Shown: positions 11,324 to 26,500 of the stretch, one piece after another | How positions within the stretch are numbered: the first letter of the stretch is position 1 | Layout: every line of letters begins with the position of its first letter | Origin: Metaphire vulgaris | Taxonomy: Eukaryota > Annelida > Clitellata > Crassiclitellata > Megascolecidae | NCBI GenBank assembly: GCA_018105865.1 | Contig: CM030861.1 | Span: forward strand, 7,347,384 to 7,411,383 | Direction of reading: 5' to 3' | DNA length: 64,000 nucleotides | Position numbers and translations under genes: made by a program | Notes under the pieces: generated by a model | Told to the model about the DNA's origin: nothing | Database searches by the model: none | What the model saw: only the letters and a program-made list of their open reading frames with translations

Positions 11324-14300
11324 CTGTAAAAAAAATTGCACGGTAGATTAATAACCATTCTAATGCAGTCAGGTATATTTTTACACCCTCCTAACACCCT
11401 CCCAATTTGAGGTCAACACCCTCCCAACATTTGGTAATGCGACAATGGTATGCATTCAATTAGCCCTGAACACCCCCAACTTTTATTCTCAGGTGACCTT
11501 TTTGTAACATTTCAATAAATAAGCCTGTCAGCCTTTTTTCTGAGTCTTGATAACGTTTTTTTGCTTGTCAAGGGTTTTTGAGACTTGATAAGTTTTTTTC
11601 TTGTCAGCCTTTTTCGGCAGTGAGACTTCCAAATTCCGACACCCCCCAGATTTTCCCGACACCCCCCAAATTCACAATCCTAGAAATAACCCTGAATGCA
11701 GTGTTGGAAATTTTACAGCACTTTAGAGGTAAATGCAAACTCTATATCTGAAATTCAGCTGAAATTAGACGGCAGCTCAGAGAATCAATGAAGTTCAACA
11801 AACCTGGCACTGCTTAGCGTTTTCTTTAGTGGCACACCAATATTTCGGTCCCCACGAGCATTCGATTGCACCGAGGAGTTGATACGAACTCTTGACAACT
11901 TTCTCTTCTTTTACAGCAACCATTTCAACGGGTCTGATCAAGTTTGTCTCACAAGCTCCAACAAGCTACAGAACATGAACAATGCACACAAAACTTTATT
12001 TTCACCATTAAATAAGTATGTGTTAAGCCTACTTAGTTCTTCCAACATCAATCACTGATTGTCTATTTTCCACTTTCTCATTCTCAAATCACCAGTTTGT
12101 CTCAATCAACTACCTCCATTTCAGTTTTCTTGTAGACAACAATTTTTTTAAAATTCCATAAAATAGTTTAATACATACAAGATTGTCACTAAAATTAACC
12201 ATGCTGGTCGTGAAAATAGTCAAAATTTTCAAAGATATCACAGCTAATATAGCTATCAAATCGTTCACCTCACAAATTGCTTTTGGAGTCATTGCAGAGA
12301 AGATGTACTGGACAATCAGAGGTCCATATTTTTGTACCACAAAATCACACTGTAACAATTCAATAAATAAACATACAAAATTATACAAGATGTTATAACA
12401 TGCTTCACTTTCTGTATTTTGCTCAAAGATAATCACCCAAAGAGATACATTTGCTCTTCAGGTGATTTGCCTGCATTATCCTTGAATAAATGTATTTTGA
12501 ACATGTTTGGCAAGATTTCAATGAAAGTAGTCTACAAACTAGTTCACCATAAAAAGGTGTTACATACAGGGTGCAATTTGTAAGGGGAAGGGGCAAATCT
12601 TTCCCCACTGCCAAACTGCATCCCCCCTACTGCTACATCCCCTCACAACTACATCCCCCACTGCTACATTTCCCCAACAACTACATCCCCCCAAGCTCAA
12701 CATATCCCCCCCACTGATCCGGGTCACAAATCACACCCTGGTTACGCATTACATTTACAATGTAATTATATGTGTGCAGAGCAAAACAATCATTGCAAAA
12801 CCAACTTCTGATTTAGTCTTGTCTGGAACAAAATTGCATATCTTCTCAAGCATGGCTTCCACCTGGGCAACTGTGGCATTTTCCTGCAAGAGAGCTTCAA
12901 CATACTGGACAGCACTTTCACAGACAATGCACTCCGCTTCATCTGTATCAACACAGAACGCAGTCCAGTAACAAAAGCAAATGCAATGTAATGTAGCATT
13001 TATATAGCACCTCTTATATTTCTACTCAGAGGTGCTCCTGGCATTGGAGTTGCATGATAAAGTAGTGAGACCATAGCTTTCACATTGAACAAAGTGAGGG
13101 AAAATGCCTTGAACCCATCCAGAATGGATGGTTAGGTTAGGTTAGGTTAGAAAAGTCGATTTATATAGCGCAAAAACATGAACGAAAAGTCAAAGGCTAG
13201 AGCGCTTTACACTAATACGATGTCTCGAAGAAATGAGTTGGATGGGTTCAAGGCATTCTAGAGGGAGGGTCCAGTCATTGCGAATGCAAATATTATTAAT
13301 ATTAAAACTAGTAATAATATTTAATATTAATATTAAATATTATTCAGCAGCATATACCACACAATTTTAATATATATACAAGAAAAATGTTCAATGCATA
13401 CAATACAGGCATGTTATATAACATATGCAGTCTATTTTCCACTATATTTGATTTTAAACTATCAATTACCCTGATTTCAAGCTATTATAAGGGGCACAGT
13501 GGAGTTTGTGGGGCATGGCAGAGTAGTGCCAGGATTCTTGCCATGAAACTGGAGGGTCACTGGTTCGAATCTGACTCTAGCCACTTTGCAGCAAACTCGG
13601 GAAAGTTTTTCGCCCTCAACTGTGCCACTTTTAAGATTCCTCAAGTTGCAACTGACTTAACAAAAACATAATAATACCCTATTACAATTCCGCCATGCCC
13701 ACAGGAAAAAGATGACGAAATTTCACCGGTACTAGGACTTTGAAAGAAAAACAGCTCAAACACATTTCTAAGGTAAGTTCGAATGAAGAGAAATCTTTCG
13801 AGGCCAGCAGTTACCCGATAGTTTAGATGGCATTGTTCTTTGTTTGGCACTGCACAGTCCAAGGGTCGAACAGACCAATGCTGGATCCATTTCCTGGATT
13901 AATAAATCGATGATGAGTGGCCCGTACTGAGTGACAAATGACGTACACTGGTTGCGCAGAGATTCTGGCAACAGGCTGCAGATCTTGTCAAGAGCATCGA
14001 GGATTTCTTGCTACAAATGCAAAGAAAGATCTCTACATAAACATTCTACCTTGATATACACTGTAAAACATATTGCAATGAAACAATTCATAGCTCCTCA
14101 GGCAGTGTTTATTCTAGGCCTTCTCTGGGGGGGGGATTCCCCAAAGTTTAAAAATTCTCCCAAAATGTTTATATGTTGCATGGGGGATGGAAATATCCCC
14201 CCAAAGTGTGACGACGATGGCGGGGAGGGGAGATTTTTTGGAGAGGGGATAAATGTAAGGATGACAATTTTTTTGCTTGCCAGGGCATTTGAGAAGGGTA

Positions 14301-17300
14301 AAAATATTAGGAAAGATGACCTATTTTTGCTTGTCACCACATTTCAGAAGGAAGATAACCTCTTTCTTTTGCTTGTCAAGGTTTTTGGAGACTCAGACCT
14401 TGTCCCCCCCAACATTTCAAAATCCCCCCAATGTCAAGGTGGCTAGAATAAACACTGCTCCTCAGGTCAGAATATATGCTCAAACACAATATAGCTATCA
14501 AAGATTCATTTGGTTAAAGGTAAACAAAATAGCTAGCAGGCACAAAACATCATTAACTTAATATAGCAATTAACTAATTGTCCATATATTTCAAATAAAA
14601 CAGCCCTTTCAGAGCTAGATTCAAAACTTGTCTCTTTTTCTTCATTGTGTCACACTTGAACTCAATCTCTCTGGAATTAATCCAATCTTTTGTCAGTGGC
14701 TAAATATCAAAGCATGGAGCTTTGATACACTTGTATATTTAAAAAAACTGGTGCTAAAAAGTATATACAACATATTTACACTAAACACAAAATACTTTTA
14801 ACATGGCAAAACTGCACCCAAATGGTCAAACTAAAAATAATACAGTATGTTGTACAGAGGTGACCATTTTCATACTATTATTATTATATATTATTTTCAA
14901 GATTACGTGACATAATGTGGGTAACAATAACAATATTAATACTGTGTGGAGTGAGTGGAAATCAGGAAAGACAGAAAGAGAGGAAGGCAGATCAGAAAAT
15001 TCTCGTCGTTTATCATCCAAAAAAGGTGACATCAATATGGCAGAAGCCATTTAACAATGACCCAGTAATTTCTTTTGCAGGAATATTGTAACATGATTCA
15101 TATTTCCAAGTGGCAATACCATTCATTTCAATAACCGACAATAGTTCAATCTGTAATGCTGGGGATGCACAACCCGTGGCTCGCGGGCCGGATCTGGCCC
15201 GCCAACATGTTCTGTTCAGCCCTTCAAGCAAATTAAAACAACACAAAAAACTGGTCTAAAACCAGTAATTTTTGTAGAAATTAAATATAGTTGGACTGAG
15301 CTATCTATATCAATAGGGTTACTACCAACCTTTGTGTCAAACAGTAGTTCATTACCATATTTATTTAAGCCAATTTTGTTTGATTTTCAGATTTATATAA
15401 AATATATTAGAAATTATACAGCATGCCTTTTGAGATTGCGGTTCTCAAGTAATATGAGAATGTTCGATTTTGGCCCTTGCCCTAAAAAGGTTGCAGACCT
15501 CTGTGTTACACTAAATGTATATAGATACCTTGGTGACGTTTTGCTTTATCATTTCATCGATTTTTTCCACCAAAATTTTGCAAATGGTGCATTCTGGAGT
15601 ATCGGCAACACGCTGTCCGGATGACTTTGACGGCGTCGACTCGCGGGTCGGATCTCGGATCGCATTGCTGGCAGCGCAAAACCCCAGCGCTTGACACCTG
15701 GACACTGGATCCTACAACAAACATGGCTTCCTCAATCAACAAAGGCATTTTTTGTAAAAAAAAGTAAAGTTTCCCCATGCCCCTCAATCTGATCTCCGGT
15801 CAGAGGCACACAGCGACACGGGTGGGCATTAACCTAGAGTAGGTTGCCAGCCAAACATCTCCTTTAACCTCTTAAGGCTGAATCGAGGGCTCTGCAGTTA
15901 ACCCAAAAGGTTATCCAACGTTGTTACCACCCGCTGAAAGTGATCTGACTTATGGGCTGAAAAACTTATGGGTAGGGTTTTCTTCCCACGGACGATTATA
16001 ATGCAGTGTTGCAATGTAACTAGTAAAGTAAGGTAAAGTTTTCCCATGCCCGGATTCAAGCGATCTCTGCTAACTTAGGCACACAGCGACGTGGATGGCA
16101 TACGCCATTAACCTAGAGTTGGTTGCCAAGCCAAACGTCTAGGCCTGCGCTTTACTTCGCAGCCTACACTACTCCTCAATTTGACGTTAGAACTGCCCTC
16201 TAGTGAGTAAGGCTGAGTCGACCGTAGGGGCTCCTACAGTGTTTGAACCCATTCTGTCAACGTGCCTGCCCAGCATGTAACCACTTCTGCCATCTTACCG
16301 CACCAATGCAACTAGATAAATAACCATCTTACTAAATCTTCACAATAAGATGACAAAGACACCATACATCCTCATATCACAGATACGATCAATTTACTTG
16401 TACCGAAACTTAATATAAAATATTTTTTTATAATCCCGAATATTCGTGTCCACTATCAATAAACATAAAAATACAAGAAAACTTACACTTACAACATGCC
16501 AGGCAATTAATAAATAAGGCATTTACATAACTTTATATTTCAGTCAACTACAGTAGCTAAACAACTATCTGCAAATGAAACTAGAACATATACATAAGAA
16601 ATAAGTTGAAAAGTCAAAGCACCTAAGTATCTAGATGCACAGCTTACCAATTCATTGGCCAAAAGTTCAAACACATATGCACCAAACTTCTCAATAAGGC
16701 TTACACACTGAAAATAACATTATAAAAAGCAATAAGTACAAATGACTGGTTAAATTGCATTTCTAATAACAATCACAGAGCTTCATCACAAGGATCAGTA
16801 GAAATCATATAGAAAAGAAGAATTCAAATTTATGCAAGCTAGATAAGAAACGAAGACATCAGACAACGTCTCAACCTAAAGGATACAAATTAAAAGGAAA
16901 CGGCTCAACTGATATGGACATGTCAACAGAATGGATGAAAGGAGACTACCATACAAGGCACTCTACACTCAAATAGAAGATAATAAAGGAAGAGGAAGAC
17001 CCAGGAAAAAGTGGATGGACAACAATCAGAGAAGATATGAACATGAAAAAGGAATTTCAATCGTAGAAGGAAGACGATTAACAGAAGATAGAACTTCTTG
17101 GAAACATTTCGTGTCTAGCGATTGCCACTAAAGAGTTGGCAGAGAGCAAAATGATCATAATGAGAGAAGCTTCATCAAATGACGGTCATTAGCATTTAAT
17201 TCTAGAACTGTCATCAAAAACAAAATAAAAAACTATCTTCTCTTAACAAATCCAAATCATATCAACCAAGAAAAGAAAATTTCAGACATCCAGTCAAAAC

Positions 17301-17540
17301 CGTTTTCCATATTCAAATAGCACCACTACCAAAAATCTTGAAAATGTGAGCAATAAGAAGATACAAGTATATATATATAATATATATATATATATTATAT
17401 ATATATATATATATATCATATATATATATATATGTATATATATATATGTATATACCATGTATATATCATGTGAGCAACAAGAAGATACCATGTATAGATC
17501 ATGTGAGCAATAAGAAGATATCATGTATAGATCATGTGAG

Positions 17541-17596
<56 letters not shown>

Positions 17597-20500
17597 CATA
17601 TATATATATATATATGTATATACCATGTATATATCATGTGAGCAATAAGAAGATACCATGTATATATATATATATATGTATATACCATGTATATATCATG
17701 TGAGCAATAAGAAGATACCATGTATAGATCATGTGAGCAATAAGAAGATACCAAGGCCTTCAAAAGTGCACATATTCCCTTGTTGCTTATACAAAAAAAT
17801 GACTTATAACCTAGGATGAACGGCACTTCAGAACATTATGAAAACTCTTGATTAAGATATTAAGGACATACTTCATTTTTGTATGGACCCAGACGCTCAC
17901 AGATTTCTGTCTCCAGGAACCCCTCAATCTTTCTCTGAAATGTAGACAATAACATTGCAAAGCAACAACACAAACAATTAATTTCATTCACTTTAAAACA
18001 AAGAACTCTAACACGATGCTGCAAATTATAAATACAATCACACAAACATACGTGCAAAACTTTTTCTTTAAACGCTATAATAATTGAGTAAACTTCTATC
18101 AGAAATCAGACCGGGGAGTGATAACTGAAAGATATGAAACTGGAGCCCAAATGGAAAGATCACAAGCAATGTCCTAAGACTGATGACTGGAGGATCAGAG
18201 AAAAAATTTTTTTGATCAATATTTTGATAATATATGACATCTTTATTTCTTTCTCCATAATTTCTCCACAACTTACATAAAATATGAACAAAATTAACAT
18301 ATAGATAAGCCTATGGATTTATCTAATAATAGCATTGTAACTAATCAGAAGGCTGAGAAAGAAATAAGAAATGGTCATTGAAAAGATCATGGATCCCACA
18401 TGAAAGTAACCAGTTCATATGAAATGAAATACTAAAGAAAATACTAAAGATGTGATAAAACCATGAAAGAAAACAATTCTCCACAATACCTGCACTGCTG
18501 CACTTCGGTCCAAGTCCTGAATGTCCTTCATCACAGTTTTACAAATGTTGCATCCATCTTCAGCATCCTAAACAATTTTAAAACGTAAAATTAAATACTT
18601 TCAAGTCGCAACACACCAGACTACCATTATATATTATAAATGACATAACACAATGTGACAGAAAGTTATGATCAGTCATTTTTGCATTTGAAAAAGCTAT
18701 TTAACTAGCCTTTTAACTTGACTTGGTAAAACACTGATAAAAACGTCATAATTCCATATTATTATTATATACCAGTTTGTTGGAAATTCAATTCTGCATA
18801 AAAATTTCCGCCATCAATTTGTCATATATACCAGTGGCTCTCAAACTCTTTTATGAACTTTCCAATTGATTATTATGCAAAAAGCGTTAGAATCGGATTC
18901 TGCAGTTGTTTTCACAGAATTAATCAATCAGTGCTAAAAAAGTGATTGGCTAATAAACATTGACTAATCGAATTGTCATGCAGTGATTGGCTTTGGATTT
19001 GATGCTTCAATATCTTGAAAAAGACATAGGTTCATTGGATGACTTGAACCCAGTATTATGCAGAAACCACTGATATATAACGCTTTCTTGCAGAAATAAT
19101 CAATTGGATGCCATCATAAAAGAGACAAATTGATTGCAGAAATGGGTGCAGAATTGAATTTCCAACAAATTGGTATATAAAAATATGGAATTATGACACT
19201 GGATTGAAAGGACAAGCCAAGAAAAGGCTTAAAAAATAGCTTTTTCAGGTAAACTAAAATGCGAGACTTATGAACGGCACTTAGTGACTCAATATTATAT
19301 GAAAATGACATAACACAATGTGACAGAACAGTTATGATCAGTATTTTTGCATTTCCATCGCAAAGATCTAACTAGAACTTTTTTAACTCATAAAGGTAAA
19401 ACACTGATAAAAATCAATGCCAATGCTCATCACCATATGCCTCAATAATGTTTCCAATGTCTAACTTTCTTCAATAAAACATAAACAAAACTCAATGCAG
19501 CTTCATATATACCAGTGGCTCTCAAACTTTTTAGGATTTCTTGTGTGATGGCCCCTTAGAAACTTTTTTGATGACTCGCGGACCTTATAATTTTAAAAAA
19601 AATTTACTGTAATTAACACATACTGTAGGTTACTTGTTTTGGCAATCAATTATTCAATCAGAAAATTGCAAATCTTAGTCATCAAATTTTAAATTCAAAT
19701 TGAGTCAGCACTCTTATTAGAGCCATCAGTGTGTTTTGTGTTCTGAGGCATTGGCAAGATATCTTGAAAAAGTGTGGTCCCTCTTTATGATCCCCCTGAA
19801 ACCACTTGGCGGTCCCATATGGGACCGCAAACCCCAGTTAGAGAACCACTGATATATACAGTCAGCAATAAAGCCTAGCTTAGAAGCTGATTACTTACAT
19901 TGCTTGGCTTCGATGCCATCTTGTAGAAGTCCGAAGATTTCAGCTTCAGTTTAACAAGGAAGGTCTTTGCTTCCTTCAGTGTTGTGGTACAGAATCCGAG
20001 AGATTGGCAGATGACATTTGGATCCTAGGAAAATGCACGATAGAACATCAATATGACACACTGGACCAGAAACGAACCACGTTAGAAAAGACCACGTTAA
20101 AACAACACACGTTAGAACGATAAACTAAAATAATCCGCGAATATCCAAGCCATATCACACAATATTCAGACAACTTACACTAAACACACATCTGAATAAA
20201 GAAACAAAGGCAAAATTATCTTTGTAATGTAATGTAATGTAATAAAATATTTGTATAGCGTCTCTTCTGAAAAATCACTCAAAAGCGCTCCCACAGCAAT
20301 TTACTGTATATTGACAAAGGCATAAGTTTTAAGTCGTTTCAAAAAGAGGGCCATAGAATTAGGAGTTGCTAAGCCACGCATACTGGCGTCAAGAGCATTC
20401 CAAAGGATTATCAGAATAATGAAATGATCTGGTTTATTAGAATATCTTTTGACATCCTTAATTAACAATCAATATAGCTTTTGCCTATAAATAAGAATTT

Positions 20501-23500
20501 GTAATCGGGAGGGGTGCAAAAGGCTTGATGCTGAGGTTTTTGCTGTTAGAAATTGTTGGTTTTACATTGTAATCTCAATCACCGATAGTGCAAAATAATG
20601 AAATATTTATTTGCCAACTTGACATCACAAAACCAATCAAAGTCGATATCAAGTCACCACAGCAAAATAAATTGTTTATAATAAAAATAATTTGTTTATA
20701 AATAAACAGCAAAATAAATTGTTTACAGTTGTTCTAACTCTCCCTAAATATTTTCATGGCAAACCAGCAATCTAATCTATGTTGGCTGCAAAAAATTCAA
20801 CTTACTGCACTCATTACCCAGCTGGAGAGTAAAGCATTCATATCCTGTTAATACTTACACAAATGAATTTGCTTAAAACACCTACAGCATGCTACAAAGA
20901 GAGTAAAATTGGGAAATGCACCCATCAACTTTTATCTGTAAATATATGTATGAAGCCAATGAAGTAAACTAGAATATTTTACTATAATTTATTATTATTC
21001 CAATTGTGCCACATCAATTGTAATGTAATGTAATGCAGCACTTGTATAGCGCCTCTTATATTTCTAATCAGAGGCACTCCTAGCATTGGAGCTGCAAGAT
21101 AAAGTAGTGGACTTTAGCTTTTGCATTGAACAGAGTGAGGGAGTAAGAAGTGAGGCCCGAATGGATGGTTCAAGGCATTCCCGAGGGAGGGTCCAGTCAC
21201 TGCAAAAGCCCGATGCTGAGTAAGAGCAGAGCGTGATCTAAGAACATAAACATTCTTCCGATCAGTGGAGCGGAGCAGGCAATGAGCAGTGGAAGTGGAA
21301 TCAATTATTGTGCCACATCTTCATAGCACTGCATTTGTTATCAAAGCATTCTGCAGCCAGGCTTCTGTATACAATCTTTTTGGACCAAAGGCCAAAAACA
21401 CGCATGAATCAAACGGCGAAAAAGAACAACATGGAAGGAGTGAAGATTTAATTGATTACATCAGAAGTACATCCATTACAGAGCATATATAATAAACCCA
21501 CTTGCTAAAACAGCAAAATCTCACTCGTATTCACCTATGGTGCTACCATTAATATTATATAAGGTACTTACAAACTCTGCTGACAGGAGAAGCATGATTT
21601 CAGGCATGTAAGTCTTTACAAGATCTTTGCACTACAGAATCATAATGAATTTTACACATCAAAACTGCTGAACAAAGCTTACCGGCAAATTAACTACCCT
21701 ATATTGACAGTAGGCCTAAGCAACAACATCTGCATATTCCGCAAACTGTTCAAGACGTAAACAGAATAAAAATAAATTAAACGCCATTTCAATGTCAGCA
21801 ATAGGCACCATACCACGCAATCACAATCAGAACATGTGTTGGCCAAAAGCATAAGACTTTGCTTCTAAGAATATCAACTTACTGTAGCTTCATAGGTTCC
21901 AAGATGTGAACAAATGGCTTGATCAACGAGAGCTTCAATTTCAGCCTGAAAAGCAAAAACCGATGACCGATTTCAAGCGATGACGAAAACTGATCAGCTA
22001 GAATTACAAACCTACATGTAACATACAGTAGAACCTTGTTATATCGAACTCGCTTATATCGAAATCACGTTTATATCGAAGTTTGAGCACCGGTCCCGCC
22101 AAAACAGTGTTAATGATACAGGAATCGGATATATCGAACCTCGGATATATTGAAATATTTATCACGGTCCCTTGAACTTCGATATAACGAGGTTCTACTG
22201 TAAAGCACTTTCTTCAGCAATAAACTGCAGCCATAGTCACATTTATTTCGTATCTTGTACGAGTGCCTTTTGTAAAACGCTCTCATCTTTGGCCTTAGTC
22301 ATGCTATAGAGCTACATAAATTATCAAGTAGAATTGAATAGAATCGTTCCAATTCATATGAAAACAAAGCCACATTCTCAACAATTGTGTCAACACAATT
22401 GGGTAATGCCAAAAGTTTGTGCATGCAACTGGGGAGACTGTGTCTTCAAAATTGACATGGTAAAGTAACCTTTACCAAGTTGCTCAACTTCTAACTGTCT
22501 GCAAGAAAGGCAATATTAAGCAAAGTCGCTCATTTAATATCCTATTTGGAAAAACATCAAATGGACCTTTGACTTAATACAGATTACATCTGTTGGAGGC
22601 TGGGAGCGTGGTGTCGTATTATTAATTGAATTTGGTTGATTTAAAAGATTTTAATCTCGCAAAGGTCCATAATCAGCAACAACCAAAACGGAATAGACAG
22701 AGTCCAACCAAAGACTCTATATCTAGACACAAGATAAGTAAGAAAGTCATCGATATACAATATATCACAACACATCTCAATGCCAATACAAGAATGCTAA
22801 GCAAAATCCAATTATTTTTGCATTTTGGTGGCATTGAATCTAGACTTCACCTCTGTTGCATTGTTCAAGATCAAGTTTTTGATATCTGTAAAGAATTTTT
22901 TGCAGTCAGTGCAAATAGGTTCACTCCGGATTTGCAGGGGAGAAACCTGGAAAAAACAAAAAATATACACAAATTATTTGTTAAACATTTCACATGCAAA
23001 CTGTCATGTTTTCCCCAGCTATTAAAAGTTTTAACTTAAAATTCCAACTACAAAATCAATGACAAATAACTTGAGAAATTGAAAATTAAGTTAGTTTAGT
23101 TTTACTGAAAATAACAATACAGTAGAATTCACCAAAAGACTGCAAACCTCCTATAGAAGAACATAATAACTCCATTGAAACTGGTTCAGTTAAAATGGAT
23201 ACAGCAATTGAAATCTGCAAGTCACTTAAAGAAAGTTCATAATAAAGGTATTCTATAATATAATCAATTCACTTATCAAATAATACTGTAGTCTACCTGA
23301 AAAGAGCAAAATCATTAAATGAAATCAATGCTAAAACTAGATCGGGGCAGTCAGACATACCAGTTTAGTGCGAAGTTCCAATTGCACATGCAATTGTATT
23401 TTTCAAAGCTTTTTATTGCACTGCACTTTCCTTGATTTCTTTCCGCATTGCAATTTCCACATATTTATATGTGCTAATCTTCTCCACGTTTCACTATTTT

Positions 23501-26500
23501 CATGGCACTTTTTCGCTATTTTCCACAAACACACGCACACGTGCACAAGACATACAGGGGACCAGCATTTGTTTGGACTTTCGAGCTTATTTTTTGTCTG
23601 CCAAACTTTTTTACAAGAAAAGGTGAAGTACGACACCAATAAACACCTCACTCAACCTCAATTTCCATATATATGCAAGGAACATAAATGGGGAATTCCC
23701 ACACTTTTCCCTGCATATTTCAGACTGCTGTGATCCACACTTTTCCCAAAAAATTGATGCACTAAACCGGTGTGCCTAGGTAGTGATTAAAAGCAGTCAA
23801 ATCACGTGGAAAAAAGCAGTTCATACCCTGGTGAGACGTACAGGCAGAGGCTCAGGATTGTTGGGCAAATGAGAGTGTACCACTGTGTCATCAAAGCCTG
23901 TACATAGCTTGATAAGAGCACAGACAGATCTGGGTTTCTACAAGAAAGAAATCAGTTAACAATTTCACACAATAACTTGGTTTATAAAAAAATATAGTTT
24001 ATCCACTAAAGCAAGTCAATTCTACAAGACATATATATTATTAGTAAACCACATGTAAAGATCATAATTTTTTTCAAATTTTATCTCAAATTACATAAAT
24101 ATTATCATGGTATGACTTAAAATCAAGTTGCTAATTGATTGCAGTTAAGTGAATTTAATATAATTATACACTGAATTTACCAATTCATCAATGATCATGT
24201 TCAAGATATCAACGAGAAACTGGTCGACCAGTAATGAACACTGAAAAAAAAAATTAATTTAATCATATTTTTTAATACAGTAGAACTTCGTTATAACATA
24301 CTTAGTGGTCCTGTAAAATGTAGTACACTGCACAAGGTACGTTATTTCCAATACCATCCAATACAGCAGTGTTTCCCAACCTATGTGCTGCGGCACACAA
24401 CTGTGCCATGGCTGCGGTCAAAGTGTACAGTGGCAAAATGTCAGAAAAAAGTAAAATAAAAATTTCATTGCATTAAAGTTAATGATAAATTCAAAATAGG
24501 ATAACACTTAAGTGGAATAAAACATTATTAATGTTACATGCTGCCAAGAAAACATGTAGGGTCATACCTTTGTAGTAAATTTACAGTGCATTTCATACCC
24601 AGTGTGCCCCTTACTGTTTGATTTTTGGCTAGTGTGTCTTAGATAGAAAAAGTTTGGGAAGCACTGCAATACAGTATCGCACCACACAGGACATTACACT
24701 GTAGTACGTTATAACCACATATATGTTATAACTGCAAATATGCCATAACCACATATATTATAACCATGCATATGTCAAAAATGAGTTTGCTATAACGAAG
24801 TTCTCCTGTATGCTTATCAAACCATACAAATAGACACAGATGTCAAAGACTACATATGCAAGTGATAATTTACCTTTGGGCAAGCTAAATATCAAAACAT
24901 TCATTTAATAGTAAAGCAAGGATATGACTATTTACATTCTGCTTTAAAACCCATTAAAGACCACAAGAGTTTTTTTTATTAATTTTTAGCTTTCATAAAC
25001 TGGTTCTTTGTACACATTCCTAAAACATACATTCAGTGCCGGTACTTAGCAAAATAAGTAATATATTGCTACATCAGCAACCATGGATTTCCACTCTGCT
25101 CTGTTTCAGGCTGAGCTTATCAGTTCAAGGTCACCTTTCATATTCCTGTTTCTTCTCTTAGGCTATCTATGTATTTTATTTTTTGTCTTCCTCTTGCCAT
25201 TGCTTTCTCCAGACCTGCACTAACATTCAATCCAGCTTCATTCACGATAGCTTCATTCTGCCGCTCATTAATCTATAATTAATAAGTGATGAATGGCTGA
25301 ATTGGCCACCAGGACCATGATTTGATCCCAGGGCGGTCACCCATTCATGCACAAGCCACGCTCAAAACTGCTTAATCTTAGTGTCTTATTAGTAACTGGC
25401 TGCACAATGCAAGCAGGCTGCAAAAACTGTAATGCTATCAACACTGACAAATTAACAAAAATGTTCGGAATATTCTATTTATTTCAAAATGCTAACATAC
25501 TTCAGTTGCCAGTGCTTTAGATGGAATCACACTGCAGGCATTCTTCATAAAACGCATGATATCTTGCTGAAAAGCATTCAGAAACAAAGTAGCGTTCAGT
25601 AAAAGCACACAAATTTCAAATCATAATATACAAAGAACACAATAATAGCAGGAATACAAAACATCTATAGAATACTATCTGTGTATTTCCAACACGACTA
25701 TGTATTTTACTGGTTTGAATTTTTAAAAAATTGGGAAATTACAGAATAGAGGTCTCCCAAAACAAATGTATCTCTGCAACAGTACTCAAGCACATTAGCA
25801 ACTGGATAAGGAAAACAGAAAAATCAGTGTCTATCTTAAACTGGATCAACAGCCTACCTGAGTCCTATTATCTTTGACAAGTGCTGTAACATCCAGTATA
25901 ATGCTCTTGCAGAAATCACAGACTTCGCTATCGTCCTAAAATCAAGCCATAATAGTGAAATATTTAATCCAATGTTTAACTTTAGATAGTTTATTTTCCA
26001 ACACAATTGAAATGACACAAGAGTAAGGCTTACATCATCATAATAGAACATTGAAGTGCCTTAATTAATTGAACTGTTGAAAAGAATGTCAGAAAACATA
26101 AAAATCTAATGGTACATAATTATCGTTCAAAAGTAATGGATACAAACTTGTATCATAATCCTAAATTAATTGAATAACAAAGTAGCAATGTAAGGGGTAA
26201 TTATTATTCATTAATTAAAGCATTATACAATGAGTACGTACATCAGGCACATAAAATTAGGTAAAGTAAAGTAAATTCTTGTGGATTTCTATAGCGCCTT
26301 GGAAAGCAGCACAACAGTAGCTGCTTATTCTTAGGTGCTAAGCCTTTCTTAAAATAGTTATGGGGAAGGTAAATGATCAACCAGGCAATAGTCAACATCC
26401 AAAGGGCAGTGAGGCTAGGTTATTACAGCTATGGAGGAAATGATTTTAGAAAAAGGAAGGATTTAAGCTTAGACCTGTCGACTTGAGGAGATAATGCAGG

